DNA from: Euglena gracilis | Taxonomy: Eukaryota; Euglenida; Euglenophyceae; Euglenales | Direction of reading: 5' to 3' | Assembly: GCA_039621445.1 (NCBI GenBank) | Contig: CP154956.1 | Location: forward strand, 80,472,474 to 80,536,473 | Length of the DNA: 64,000 bases | Part shown: positions 47,538 through 60,200 of the stretch, piece after piece | How positions within the stretch are numbered: the stretch's first letter is position 1 | Layout of the letters: every line of letters starts with the position of its first letter | The notes under the pieces: model-generated | What the model was told of the DNA's origin: nothing | Seen by the model: only the letters and a program-made list of their open reading frames with translations | Databases searched by the model: none | Translations under genes and position numbers: made by a program

Positions 47538-49408
47538 GTATGGGCTTGGGCGGCGCATCTCGCATTCAAGCTTTTTTGTGTCGGTGCGTGCAAATGCGCA
47601 CACCAACACAAATTTTTTGAACTTTTTGCTTTAGAGGGTTGGGGTCCAGGTTTTGAACTGCTTGTGACACACCGTACCTCCATTTGGTATTGTAATTTTC
47701 GCAACAGTTGATTATGTGTGCATTTAAGCACACCGACAAAGAGAAAAAGTAAAAGTGCTAGATGCGCTGCCTGACGTCGAAAGGGGGATGGCTCTCCTGG
47801 GGTGGCAGCCAACCCTGATCTTTTCAAACCCAAAATTATCAGACAATTTTGATTTATTATGATATCTTTCGCTCCCAAGCCGACCTAAGCTAAGGGATGC
47901 GCCATGAGGGAGGAGAGGGGTCATTTTCCCCTTTCAAGAGACCAGTCACCTCACCCACCCCAGGGTCATTCTAGCCACTCGGGCCAAAATGACCGAAAAA
48001 TTTTCCGGCACATTCGGTGTTGGGTGGCCACTTTCAGTCATTCCTGGCTGATCCCCTCCCCCCTGGGGATGGGGATGGGGATGGGATGTGGAACCAAATC
48101 CAGTCAGTCACCTCCACCCCCTGGGTGGGGTCGGACACACCTTAAGCAATGATATGGTCCAGCAAGCCAGCAGCTCCCAACCAGGCTGTGAACCCCCCCA
48201 ACTAAACCCTGGACACCCTCCTTGTATCAAACCCAGCTGGCCCCTCGGTTAAAATAAAATGAAAAGAATTGAGAGCCAAGGCAAAGGAAATTTATTCGCG
48301 TCCAAATTCAGTGTTTTTCCACCTTGGACGTCGCAAGAACAAGGTTTGGAATGGTTAAAACAAAAAAAATTGGACCCTCTTGGTTATTTTGCATGTTTAT
48401 TTGGACTTCAACCAAAAAGCAAGGGTTTTTGATTCATTTCGGGTTTTTATTTCAGGTTCAGTTCTACTGGCAAAGGACATTTGGTATGATTATATCTTTG
48501 GCTTTTTTTAAACATTTTGGTTTTTTTAAAAATTCAAAAAGGCTTCTTTAATGAAGAAAAAAGCCAGCATCCCCCTAGCCACAAGGCGTTCAGTCAAAAG
48601 GCTTGTTTGCTTTCCCAAGCAGTTGAAACTAAAAATGGTTCCCCAAAGTTCATCCGTCGGTTGAAAAATATACATTGTGTTTTTCAATCAGTGCCAATCA
48701 AACATTAGGGGGCCGTAACCAGAAAGAGCCAATTTTCATCAAGAAGGGGTCGCAAATCACGTTGGTTTGGATTTTCACACTATTTCGGCTTGTTTGCGGT
48801 GGTTTTTGTTGAAGTGCAGTTTTTTTGCAATTGTCGCAGTTTGTTTGCAGTTTTTTTTGCAGTTTTTTTTTGTATTTTTTGCAGTGCAGTTTTTGAATGG
48901 CTCATGTGCACTGTTTCCCCTCCCTGCGGGGGATGGTCAGTGTCTAAGTGCCTTTCAGATCCCCATCCCGAGGTCTTTAAGATAGCCCCCTGCACTGGCA
49001 GTGACGAAATGTCTTACCTCTAAAGTAGACCCAAAGTGCCACTTTGGGAACTTTTTTGGACAAAAAAAAACAAAAAGGTCCAAAAATTTGACGGAAAGTG
49101 TCATAGGAAAATTTTTGCCTTTTTGGGGGTAGGGTCCACCCAGACGTCAGTCCGGAGCAAGCAATTTCGCTTGCCCCCCCCCCCTTTTTGGAGTTTCAAC
49201 CCCTGTAGGGGGGAGGCGGGGTCAGCTGGCATCCATGTGCCAGCCCACCTAAATGTTCCAGCCTCTGGTTTGGACTGCGCCCACGCCCGCCTCAATCAGC
49301 CTCTAGGAGCTCGATTGGCCGACGAATTTCTCTCTCTCTCCACTCTCCTCCTACTCTCTCGCTCTCTCTTCTCTCTACAATCGCTATCTAGTCTCCTCTA
49401 TATACTCG

Positions 49409-49488
<80 letters not shown>

Positions 49489-52400
49489 TGTGTGTATAAT
49501 ATTTTTATATATATGTATATATATATATATATATACGTTTATATACAAATATATAAATGACCAAAAGCAACTGGCGACGGGGCAAGCCATTAGACAACGG
49601 AGACCGCGCCCCGCTTGATAGGGCAGTCGGAAGCCGGGACGGACGGCGCGTCAGGGCTTCTCTGGCGTGCGGTGGGTGGATGATTGCCTGGGGGCAGAGG
49701 AACAGCACACGGGGAACGAAGGCACGTCCCGCACCCACTGGTACCACTGCTACGCCGTGGCTGTGTGGCCGCGGCGCCGGACGGTGGCCCTGCGGCCCAC
49801 CCCACTCCGGACTTGTGGAACACCGGTTCGCCTGTCGGTTGACGTTTGCAGAGCTCTGCGACAAGGATACGTGTATTTCAGGATTGACGTGATCCGACCA
49901 ACCCATCCCACCAGGTTGGGTTGGGTGGCCATTTTTGGTGTCCTAAATTCCCCAGCATTTGGTGTGAGGAGAATAACAATTCTTTCGCCTTTTGGCTCCG
50001 AAGGATCAGTAAGACCGAGGAATGGATCACTGGAAACCCAGCAATTCGGAGGGGAGGAAGTTTACCAGAATTGGACCCAGTCAACAACCAAATGATGGCA
50101 TGGCCAACAGGACCGGCTTTTGGTCAGGCATGACTGGCGTGGACAAAGACCCCTCCTGAACCTCAGCCTCGGTGGATAGGGCGACCAACCACCCCCATCA
50201 CCCCCACCTACCTGCGCCGTCCTGGCAAGCTGGCAAGGAGTGTTCGGTGAGAAGTCTAACGCCTCCGGACGCCTCCAGTGAAGGGTTAAGTCGTGGCTAA
50301 ACGCATAAAGAATGCAGTGAGCACCCTCATATGCACTCAGTGAATTTGCTAAATAAAAAGGCCACGCTCAAGAGAGGGCAGAGAAACGTCCATAGGCTTC
50401 CTCCCATGCCCCCTGTGCAGTTCAGGTTGAGGGGTGTCCAAGGACCTGGTGGGTTTTTTGGACAGGTGAAGTCGAATCAAACTGCAGCTTGAGGGGAATG
50501 GACATTTATTGCTGCAATTGTTCGGATTGTTTCTGCGCCACGCCAATCTGTCACCACGCCATACCCACCCCCTCCCGGGAAACTGTCACCCTCAAGAAAT
50601 TGTCACCTAAGCCCTGTACTCGCTGACTGGCCACAGGTGGGAGGTCAAGGGAGGTAGGTTCATGGGAGGTAGGTGCCGCGGCCGGCCACGGCCAGCCGCC
50701 GCCCAACCATAGCAATGTTTTACTGTCAGAGATTTGATTTGGTTGGGCTGTGGCCTGCCGTGACTCAACCAAAGAAAATTTTGGGTTGGGCTGTGGCTGG
50801 CGTCAGCCCAACCAAAACAATTTTTGGTCTCCGGATAATCCAGATGGTCGGGCTGCGGCCGGCGGCGGCCGAACCAAATTATCATGATGGTTGGGTCACG
50901 GCCAGCCGTAGCCAAACCAGATGAAGTTTTTTTGGTTGGGGTGGCCAGCCACGGCCCAACCAAACTGAATTTTTTGGTTTGGCCGCGTTCAGGCACGGCC
51001 AGCCGCCACCCAACCTCCCATGACCGTCCGAGCACTGTTCTGCGAGCCACCGATTCAACCTCCGATCCCCCAGTGTGATGTTCTTGTGTTCATCAGTCAT
51101 TCATTCTTAGTTGCTTATGGGTATTGGCACCATGTAATACAAAAAAAAACACAATGAGCAAGGTCAGGGTGAGGGTTAGGGTGAGGGTTCAGGTTAGGGT
51201 TAAGATTAGGGATAGGGTTACGGTTACGGTTAGGGTTAGGGTTAGGGTTATGGATATTTAGAGGGATGACATGGTTGAGGATAGGGTCAGTGTTAGGGCT
51301 AGTGTTAATGGATATTTAGACGGATATAGTTGGGGATTCCATATTTTCCGCATCCCATCCCAAGTCAGTATTCTTCGTCTGAGCAGTGCTCGGACGGTCA
51401 TGGGAGGTTGGGCCTCGGCCGGCCGACCACGGCCCAAACAACACCACTGCATTTGCTCCAGGCTTCTGCTTAAGGGATTGCAGTTCCCCCCCCCGGGGGG
51501 GGGGGCTGGACTGCAGCTAGTCCAAATTTGGTTAGTGGGATTTCTAGCAGACCCCGGGGGGGGGGGTCTGCTAGCAGGGCTAGCTAGTGGAAAATTTCTT
51601 TCCAGTGACCGGCGCGAAAAGCGCCGGAAATTTTTTTGGGACCCCCAAAAATGGCTAAAGATGCCCGTTTTTGGCCATTTTTGGGAATTTTTGGAACAAA
51701 ATCGGCCCAAAACCTATTTAAAAAAAACGCACAGCGCCGGAGGAAAAAAAATTTTTCAGTTCGGGGGACCCCCGGACCCCCTCCCCCCCCCGGTACCCCA
51801 CAGCCCCCCCCGCCCTCCCCCCCCCCGGGGGGTCTAGCTAGTCCATTTTTTCCAGTGTCCAGCCGATTGGCTAGCCAGTACCCCCCCCCGGGGGGGTCCG
51901 TAAGCATAAGCAGCAAACTGGGCCAGAAGCGAAGTTAGCGCCGGCCATAAACAGTCCAGAAGCCTTAGTGCAACTAAGGGGGTCCGTAAGCATAAGCCTG
52001 CAGGGTTTCCCACTGATTCGTACACGAATAAGTACGAATAAGTACGAATTGCCGAGATCTGCCAAAATACGAATAAGTACGAATAAGTATGAATGAAAAA
52101 TTCCCCACTCACAAATAAGTACAAATTGCCAAGTAGAAAAAGGTATAATTTTCTACAACATTGCATCGACTTGAAGGGCCCTAACACTTCTCTGTATGTG
52201 ATGCACATCTTGTCTTATGAGTGTATAGAAACTGCACATTTGTCTTGAGCTGGACCCCCCCAGGGTCCTTGCTCATAAAATTGAATTGCCCTGGTCTGAA
52301 CAGTCTTTCAGTTTGGCAGGACTGATTGACGTCAAAAACCGCCAACACATGTCATCTAACCTTCGGAAAGCAGCCGTTGGCATGTTTTGCAATGGTGACT

Positions 52401-54166
52401 GCGAAGAACGCTTTGCACACCATTGAACAATCCGCTTGTTTCATCTTGAGTATTTGTTCGTGCATGGCATGCTGGACAACATCAGCCGCAAAGGAGAAAT
52501 GTATTCTTCCTGTGTTTTTTTTTGTATTTTTTCTCACAGCGATTTTTTCCACAAATTTCGCCGGAATGAGTTCGTCGTTTAGATAGTGAATGACCTGTTT
52601 TGCTTGCTTTTCTCGGTTTCAGAACGTTGAAGATGTGCCCAAGGAAGCATACCAAATGGTCATCTATTGCCATACATGGCCCTTTTTTGAAGTACGAATA
52701 AGTATGAATAAGTACGAATAAGTACGAATAAGTACGAATAAGTACGAATAAATACGAATAAGTACGAATGGGCAGGGGAGTCCCCAAGTACGAGTCAATG
52801 GGAAACCCTGAAGCCTGGTTTGCACACTGGTTGGGCCACAGCCAGCCGCGGCCCAACCAACAGCCATCCCACCTCCCGTGATTGTGTCACCTGAGCCCCG
52901 TCTTCGCTGACCTGTCTCCTACCTCTGTATTTACCTCCCCCCCCCCTTGTCCAACGACCGGGCTTGTCTAATGACCACCCCCCCGGTCAGAGACGATCTT
53001 TTTGTATACGATGTTGGTTCAGTACTGCGAGAAAAATTGTGTGATTTTATTTTCGGTTTAGTTGCATTTGCACGTGCCAGTGATGCTTTTTTTTTTGCAA
53101 TTTGTTTGGGACCACCACCCTCAAAATGCCAAAACGGCACAAAAAAAGGGCCAAAAGCTCCCCAAAATGGTTACAAATCACCCCAAAATGACTGAAATTT
53201 ATGGAAGTGTGAGATTGTTCCAAACGGCCGAAATTTGATTCCAGTTGACCAAAAATGGCCAAAAACGGGCAAAAATGGCCTGAAATTGGGCAAAAAGTGG
53301 CCCAAAATTGCCAAAAGTGGCCAAAAAGTTGCCCAAAATGGCCAGAAGTGGCCAAAAAATGGCTAAGAAACCAAAAATGGCCAAAAGTGGCCAAGAATGG
53401 CTAAATGAAACCAAACGTGGCAAAAAATGGCCAAAAGTGACCCAAAAAAATCCCAAGAGTGGCCAAACAATGGCCAAAAGTGGCCAAAAAATGGCAGAAG
53501 TCGCCAAAAATGCCGAAAATAGCCCAAAGTTGTCCAAATGCCCCCCGTATGTGGCCAATTTATTGCCGACCTGGGGCCCACCCCCCTTGTCTAACGACCA
53601 CCCCCCCTGGTCGGAGACGAACATTGGCCAATTTAGCGACCGCCCCCCCCCCCCGGTCGGAGACGAACATTAGTGGTCGTTGGACAAGGGGGGGGGAGGT
53701 ACTGACGTGTCAAGCGACAGTTTCCCAGGGGGGGGGGGGGTAGGTATCACCTCACACACAGGATGGCTGGATGGGCCAGCGCTGACCCTTTTTGTGTTTG
53801 GTGTCATTTTCGGTGGGTTGGCTGCGACGTCTCCTTCGGAGAGGGGTGCCGGCGTGCCAGGGGGGCAATCTGCTCGGGCTGCTGGGACAAGTGCGGCAGA
53901 AGGCAGATGCGGCCCTGCTCCGTGTCGTGCTGCAGGTGTGTACAGACATCAGGCTTCCACCCCCGCCCCCGCTGCTTTCATTTTGCTTGACCAAGAGCCT
54001 CCCCTTACCCTCCTCCTCCCCTTACCCCCGGTGTGTACACCCTGTCTTGTTCAGAGGTCATTTTCTTTCGGGAGGTTGGTGGTTGAGATTTTGTATCAAC
54101 AAGCGCATTATTCATTTTAAATAAAAATTTTCACCGTTTTCACCATATACAGATGGAGACACACAC

Positions 54167-54240
<74 letters not shown>

Positions 54241-57200
54241 TTGTGAGAATAAAATGACTAACATGTTCCTGGAAGGAAGCCTGGAATTGACTCCTAAATT
54301 GCTGGCAACGCTCTGGGGTTCTTTTCATTCAATTTTCCGTGTTTGCATTTTCGCTATCTGTTGTACGCTTGTGAGAGACGTGAGATTTTTTTTCTTTGCG
54401 GTCTTTCTTAGCCCTTTTTTTTTGGAAGGCAGTTGACCAAGGCTCAGGATCTCTCCTTGCATTCTCACCAGGCTTGTGCTTAGTCGGGTGCCTACCCCAC
54501 GGGGGGGGGGGGGGTGGGTGCTAGGGGCAGGCACCCCATAGCACCCGATCCGACCCCCCCCCCGGGGGGGGGGGTAGGGTTTTGGGGGGTGCCTGCCCCT
54601 AGCAGGCACCCCCCTCCGACCCCGGCGCCGAAGGCGCCGGGGGCCCGGAAAAGGCCATTTTCAATGAAAATTTTCTGGGTCCGGCCCGGACCCCTATCCC
54701 CCCCCCGGGGGGGGGGTGTGCCTGCTAGGGGCAGGCACCCTATAGCACCCCCCCCCCCCCTCCCCCCCCCCGGTTGGTAAGCACAAGCATGATTCTCACC
54801 TGGTGGGGTTGGTACTGAATTAATTCTGCCCCAAGCACCAAGTGACCAGCTTGGCTGTTGGAGGGGTAGCGGCAGTCAATGATGGTGACGTGGAGGGATT
54901 TAGGCTGGGGGGCTCCACCTCCCCCCCCCCCCCGGGCGCTTGACCCCTCTCCCCCTTTCATGCAAACTTGGCCCCCCTAAGGTTGGCCCCCCAGCTTCAC
55001 CTTCAATCCCTGGCCCGGGTCAAGCGCCGGGGGGGGGGGGGGTAATGCGCGCAACCTCACCTCCAGTGCTGCTCAGACACATTCTTGGGATCCAAGAGGA
55101 ATTTTTTTTTCACCGGCAACCTTCAGGAGACCCACCCTCACCCTTGGGTGGATGCTCCTAACCACAGCTTCACCACTGGTGGAATTCCCCTGATGGCCAA
55201 GCTATTTTGGGACGAAGTACCTGTGCGTGCCAATTTCTTTTCCTTCTGCTAAAGCCTGCGTGAGGACAAATGGGTGGATTGTTTTTCCGGTCCCCTCACC
55301 CCTCCCCACCCAAAGGTTTTGTGCTATGAACCTTGTGTCCAATGGAAGCATGGGTTTGTGGATAGTCTATGCATCAGACTGGGTTTTCCAGCCAGACACT
55401 GCAGGATCAGTTGCTGATCTTTGTGCTCTTTTAAGGCATCCCTGGCCACAGATTGCAAGGACGATACGAAGGTTGCCAAAGGCGCTGCTGAGGCGATTGC
55501 GGTTGTTGGACCCACCTTTTTGCTGTTCACTAATTCAACCACCTTGTGGTTGCAGTTTCTGGCTGTGGTGATTGGATCAAGGGTTGGCAGAAGCAAAGTC
55601 TATCAAAAGAAGGAACCAAATGATCGAGATATTGAAAATATGCAGTGTAGGGCGTTTTCATTTTTTTCTCATTTTCTAAATTTTATTTTGATTTTTTATC
55701 AAATAACAGCCAATTTCTTTGAAACAATTTCAAATTGTCGCTGCGATAATCGCCCCAAAGATGCCCAGTTTTTCCCTCCGTGATCGGTTTCAGAGGTATT
55801 CACCTGTTTTCCTTATTGCCTGGCAATTGTCCTTGAGCTTTGTATGTCATTTTTGTGGTCAAGAAAATCTGGAACGCAAAGGAGAAGCAGACAGCAAACA
55901 TTTTCTGGGACAATGGGCATTTGTTATGGCAACCCGCTGAAATGCCGCACAAGTTTGTTTTTTTTCCTGGTGTGGTCTTCCCCCAGCCATGCATGGTTCG
56001 GAAGTGCAGCAGCCAGCGTGGTGGAGACTGTGTTCCACCCCTGTGTTCCGCAGCAAAGGGATGCCCTCGGCCAGCCACCTTCAACTGGAGCTTGCAGCGC
56101 TCAGGGCAGCACTGCTGGAACATGGCCGAGCCCCTGCCGCTAGATAGGTCCGGCTGAGCCAGCGTTCGGAACCAGGGATCTTTCATTTCTTCTGTCTCAT
56201 GCCTGCCTGGAAATCCCATGGGTTAGCTTCTCAATCCTGCACGTCCACATGCCCCCCCTCCAAAGGGCCCAACTGTCATTCCGTGAACCAGCAAAAGAAG
56301 AGGAAAAGAGGTGACGGCTGGACATCAAAATGCACAGCAAATGTTAAAAGTGGTTCGGAACGGATTTTTTTAAAAGACGTACAGCGTGCACGGTGTGCGG
56401 AACACCGTGTGCCGGCATCCCCATCTTCCTGCACCTTTCATGCCACTGCCATAGACTCGGGGGGGGAATTGATATCCGCATTGTTTTCGCAGTTTTCGCA
56501 ATAATTTGCAATTCTCCTCAATTTTCCGTCATTTTTCTGCAATTTTTTCCCTTTCTGCAATTTTTCCATATGAAACTGAAATGGAAGGCAAAATGAGTTT
56601 CCGCCATTCGTTGAATAGTTCACAAGGGAACACAGGTACTTTTTGCTAATTTGGGCAGAATTTGTTTTGGGGTTTTTCTGGATTTCTGCTGAAAATGATT
56701 CTGATTTAGAAAAATTCCTCATCTTAGAGCAGATTTTTCCCTGACGCCAAACTTACCAATTTTTCGCCATTTTCAGTTTCTTTGCCAAGCAAAATCCATA
56801 TCATTGGAATCGGCAGGTTCCCATATTGCAAAATCGCGTTTTTTTCAGCTGTTTTGTTTTAAATGTGTGAACGACGGCTCAAAATATACACCAATATTGC
56901 AAAATGGAAATTTCTCATTCCCCTCCAGCAATGTGACATTCCCGATATCAATTTTTTGCAGTTTTCCGCAATTTTCCTCAATTTTTCCGCAATTTTTTCC
57001 GAAGGCCTGCGATATCAATCCCCCCCCTGCACAGACTTCAGGGTTTTTTAACCCACAAGGTGGAGGGGAGGTGGCAAACCCCGCTGCCTAGTCCCAACAG
57101 CATTTTCCAAAGGTGCAGGTCAATCCGGTGCAATTTGCTTGCACGTGACTCTTCCCGCCGAGGGGACGCAACAAAGACCCAAAAGGTGCGGAACGCCCCC

Positions 57201-60200
57201 AGGCTGCAGGTGCGTGGACGCAGCCCGGACGCTTTGGCGGCCCTCGCACACTCCCTGGCTGATGTCAGCGAGCCGTCAGCCCAGGACTTCGTCCTACCCA
57301 GGGCCCACAGGACAGTGCCAGTGGCCTCTTCGAACTTTAAACCGAGTATGAAACTGCCTACCTCCACCCACCCCACGACCATGGCAAGCGCTATGGGAAT
57401 GGAGCTGAAGGAATCATGCAATAAAGTCATTTTTTACACAAAAAAAATGTGACATCTTTTCAACTTGATGCCAATCGCCGCTGAGTTCTGTGTTATTTGT
57501 CTCCCCCAACCCGGCCCAATCCTCCAATGGTGGCCGGGTTTGCCAGCCCATCCTCAGGACCCCTGCCTGCAGCGGCCACCACCTCGCTCGCGGAGCAGGC
57601 CGCTTGCTTGGGGGAAGGGGGGCTGGTGACAGTGCTGGGCCTGGCGCTGCGCCAGGGGGCCGGGGGGCCCCTGACGGACCTCGTGACATTTTTGACGGCG
57701 GAGGGCCGAGCACCTCTCCTGGGGGAGGGGCTGGGGGAGGCTTGCTCTGCGCAGGAGGACGCCCCTCGCAGATGTCCGTTTGGTTGGAGGTTTTGTGTTA
57801 GTTTGTATTGAAGCCTCAAGTATTTAACTTAGGAGGCATAAATTGCCCAACAATTTTGGACGGTTTGAAGCGGAAAGTGGAAGAGGAGGAAGCGGAAAAA
57901 CGCTTCGTCCGAACCCCCAAAATTTTTAGCTTTTCTTGGAAGGGGCTGTATTTGGGCCGTTTCTGCCGGTGTTTTGGCTTGGAGTAACGAACCTCTATAG
58001 GAGGCTGAAATGAGCGAAAAGGGGTATAAATTTTTGAGTGCAAGCCGAAATCGGCGAAAAGTGCACAATTTTTTCAGACGAAGCGAAAAACCGCTTCCTC
58101 ACTGCCCAGTTCTACTGCACTCCAAGGCGCCGAAACCCAAAATGACCCAAAATGGGGCCTCACGAGGACAGAGAAGAGAAGAGGAAGCGGAGATTACCAA
58201 AAACCGCTTCCTTATTTGACGCCAATCAGCGGAAATGAGGGGCAGGCGCAGGTTCCGAGGATGAACACAGCAGAAACCCCATGAAATTTTCATAGTGGCC
58301 AGAAGGAAGCGGAATCACGCTTCCTCTTGACGATTTTAATTTTTCGAGGCCATGACTTCGAAGGCCTGAGTGGTCTGAAGGAGCATGAAAACAAGGGGGA
58401 GATGAGGTCGGAACCCGCAGCCTACATCTGGCACATACACAATTCAACCTAGGCCGTATGTGATGGAGTTTCGGGTGTTGGTGAGTGGACAAAGGCTTAG
58501 CTTGTGCTGTGATGGAACCTTCATCTTCTCGAGTCGTAGAACATGCCCAACTGGTCCCGATAGGACCTTGCAAAATGATGCACGAATGCATGGGGAGGGG
58601 GTCAGGAGGTTTAGAGCCGTTATATGGGAAACCTGGTTATCAACAACATGCTGTGAGTTGGCCCAATTGTATTGCGGGACATGGAAAGCCGCCTGGATGC
58701 GTTAGTGTTCCCACAGCAGCCAACTTGTTTGGTCCCTGGAAGACACGCAGCCGTGAACTTTCAAAGGGAATGCATTTTACCCTCCCAACGAGTACAGTCA
58801 TTGCGCCGGTGTGGGGCATTGTGACAATTGAGGAACGGCACCTGAATTGAATGGGGGGGAAGGGCCGTCTGGGACGGTTTTCAGCCAAACATGATAGGTC
58901 TGAAGTACTTTGTGGGTTCAATAACGAGCTGGGATGCAGCATTGTGGATGACACAGGTTACCATGTGGCTCGGAGAGTGCCTCCTCTTTCCTGAGACAAA
59001 CATGGGGAGCGGCCTTAGACGTCAAGGTTTGATTCAAAGAAGCGGAAAGCCGCTTCCTTGGACTGATGGAGGATTCAGGGTGTACAATGAGGAGATGATT
59101 GCCTGCCGCACACAGGGACGCCAACAGCAACAGCCGGTTGGAGGACTGCCCCAGGATTGAACCAGGAAGCGCAAATCCGCTTCCTTTGCGTTTCCCAGAA
59201 TAACCTGAAACGTGCCTCCGTTGGTTTGTTTGGGAGTTCTTCATCCCTGGGAATCCTACAGAGGTTGCAGAGCAGTTCCTGCAGCAGGAGACAAGGGCAG
59301 AAGTGGCTTGGTGTGCATTGTAGAGAGGTGTGGTGATGGTTGGTTTTCAGTTCAGGCAGTCGCCGTTCAGCCACCGGAGACCTCTCGTGAAGCCATAACT
59401 GACCCAGGGGTTAGACAACAGTAGATGGGCACTGAAGTCGTCACCAATGGTAAGTCCCCAAGTGGCATAGGGCGAGAACGGCCATCGCCGAACCTGCTCC
59501 CCACATGCAACTACTTTATCTGGCCCACCCATAGGAAGCGGAAACACGCTTCCCCTGCTTTGTGCTTTCCAGCAGATGATTGCTGCCATAAGGCTTCTTT
59601 TGGTGACAATTGTTTTAATGTAGTAAAGACGTTGGATGATGTCTTATGTTGATGAGGTTGATGCCAGCTCTAAAGGTGCCCACTTGTTGTGATATGAAGT
59701 GGAGGAAGCGGATAACCGCTTCCCTATAAAAAGTTTCACAGGAAGCGGTAATCCGCTTCCGCCGATGTCAAAATTCAAAAAAAAATATGTGCACTTTTTA
59801 GCTATTTCAAAAAGTTCAGGGTGAAGCGTTTTTTCGCTTCCCCCCAAAAAAGGAAGCGGATTCCCGCTTCCCGTCCTACACCGTCAAAAAACCTCCAAAA
59901 CTTTCAAGTCAACTCTGGCACCTAAAATTTTTTGGGGGTTTTTGTTGCTATTTTTGGGTCGATTTCCAATGCGCCCGGTCAATTTTTTCATGGGCAGTTT
60001 ACGCCGCCTAAGTTTAAGAGTTTGTTGGATGAACGATTTGCAAGAGCATTTCCTGCAGGGGGGATTGGTTGCAACAGCAGGGGCTGGCGCTTCTGTATGG
60101 GAGCCCGTGGAGAAGTTCATGTTATGGTTTTCCGTAAATTTTTCCGTAAACTTGTTTGAAAATGGTCCACAATGCATATCCATAAACCTCCTCCATCGCG

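Noticed and set aside
53199-53624. Trp/Phe/Leu-rich minus-strand frame resembling a membrane protein
   Set aside because: It is the translation of the TGGCCAAAA degenerate tandem repeat; no diversity expected of a real protein.
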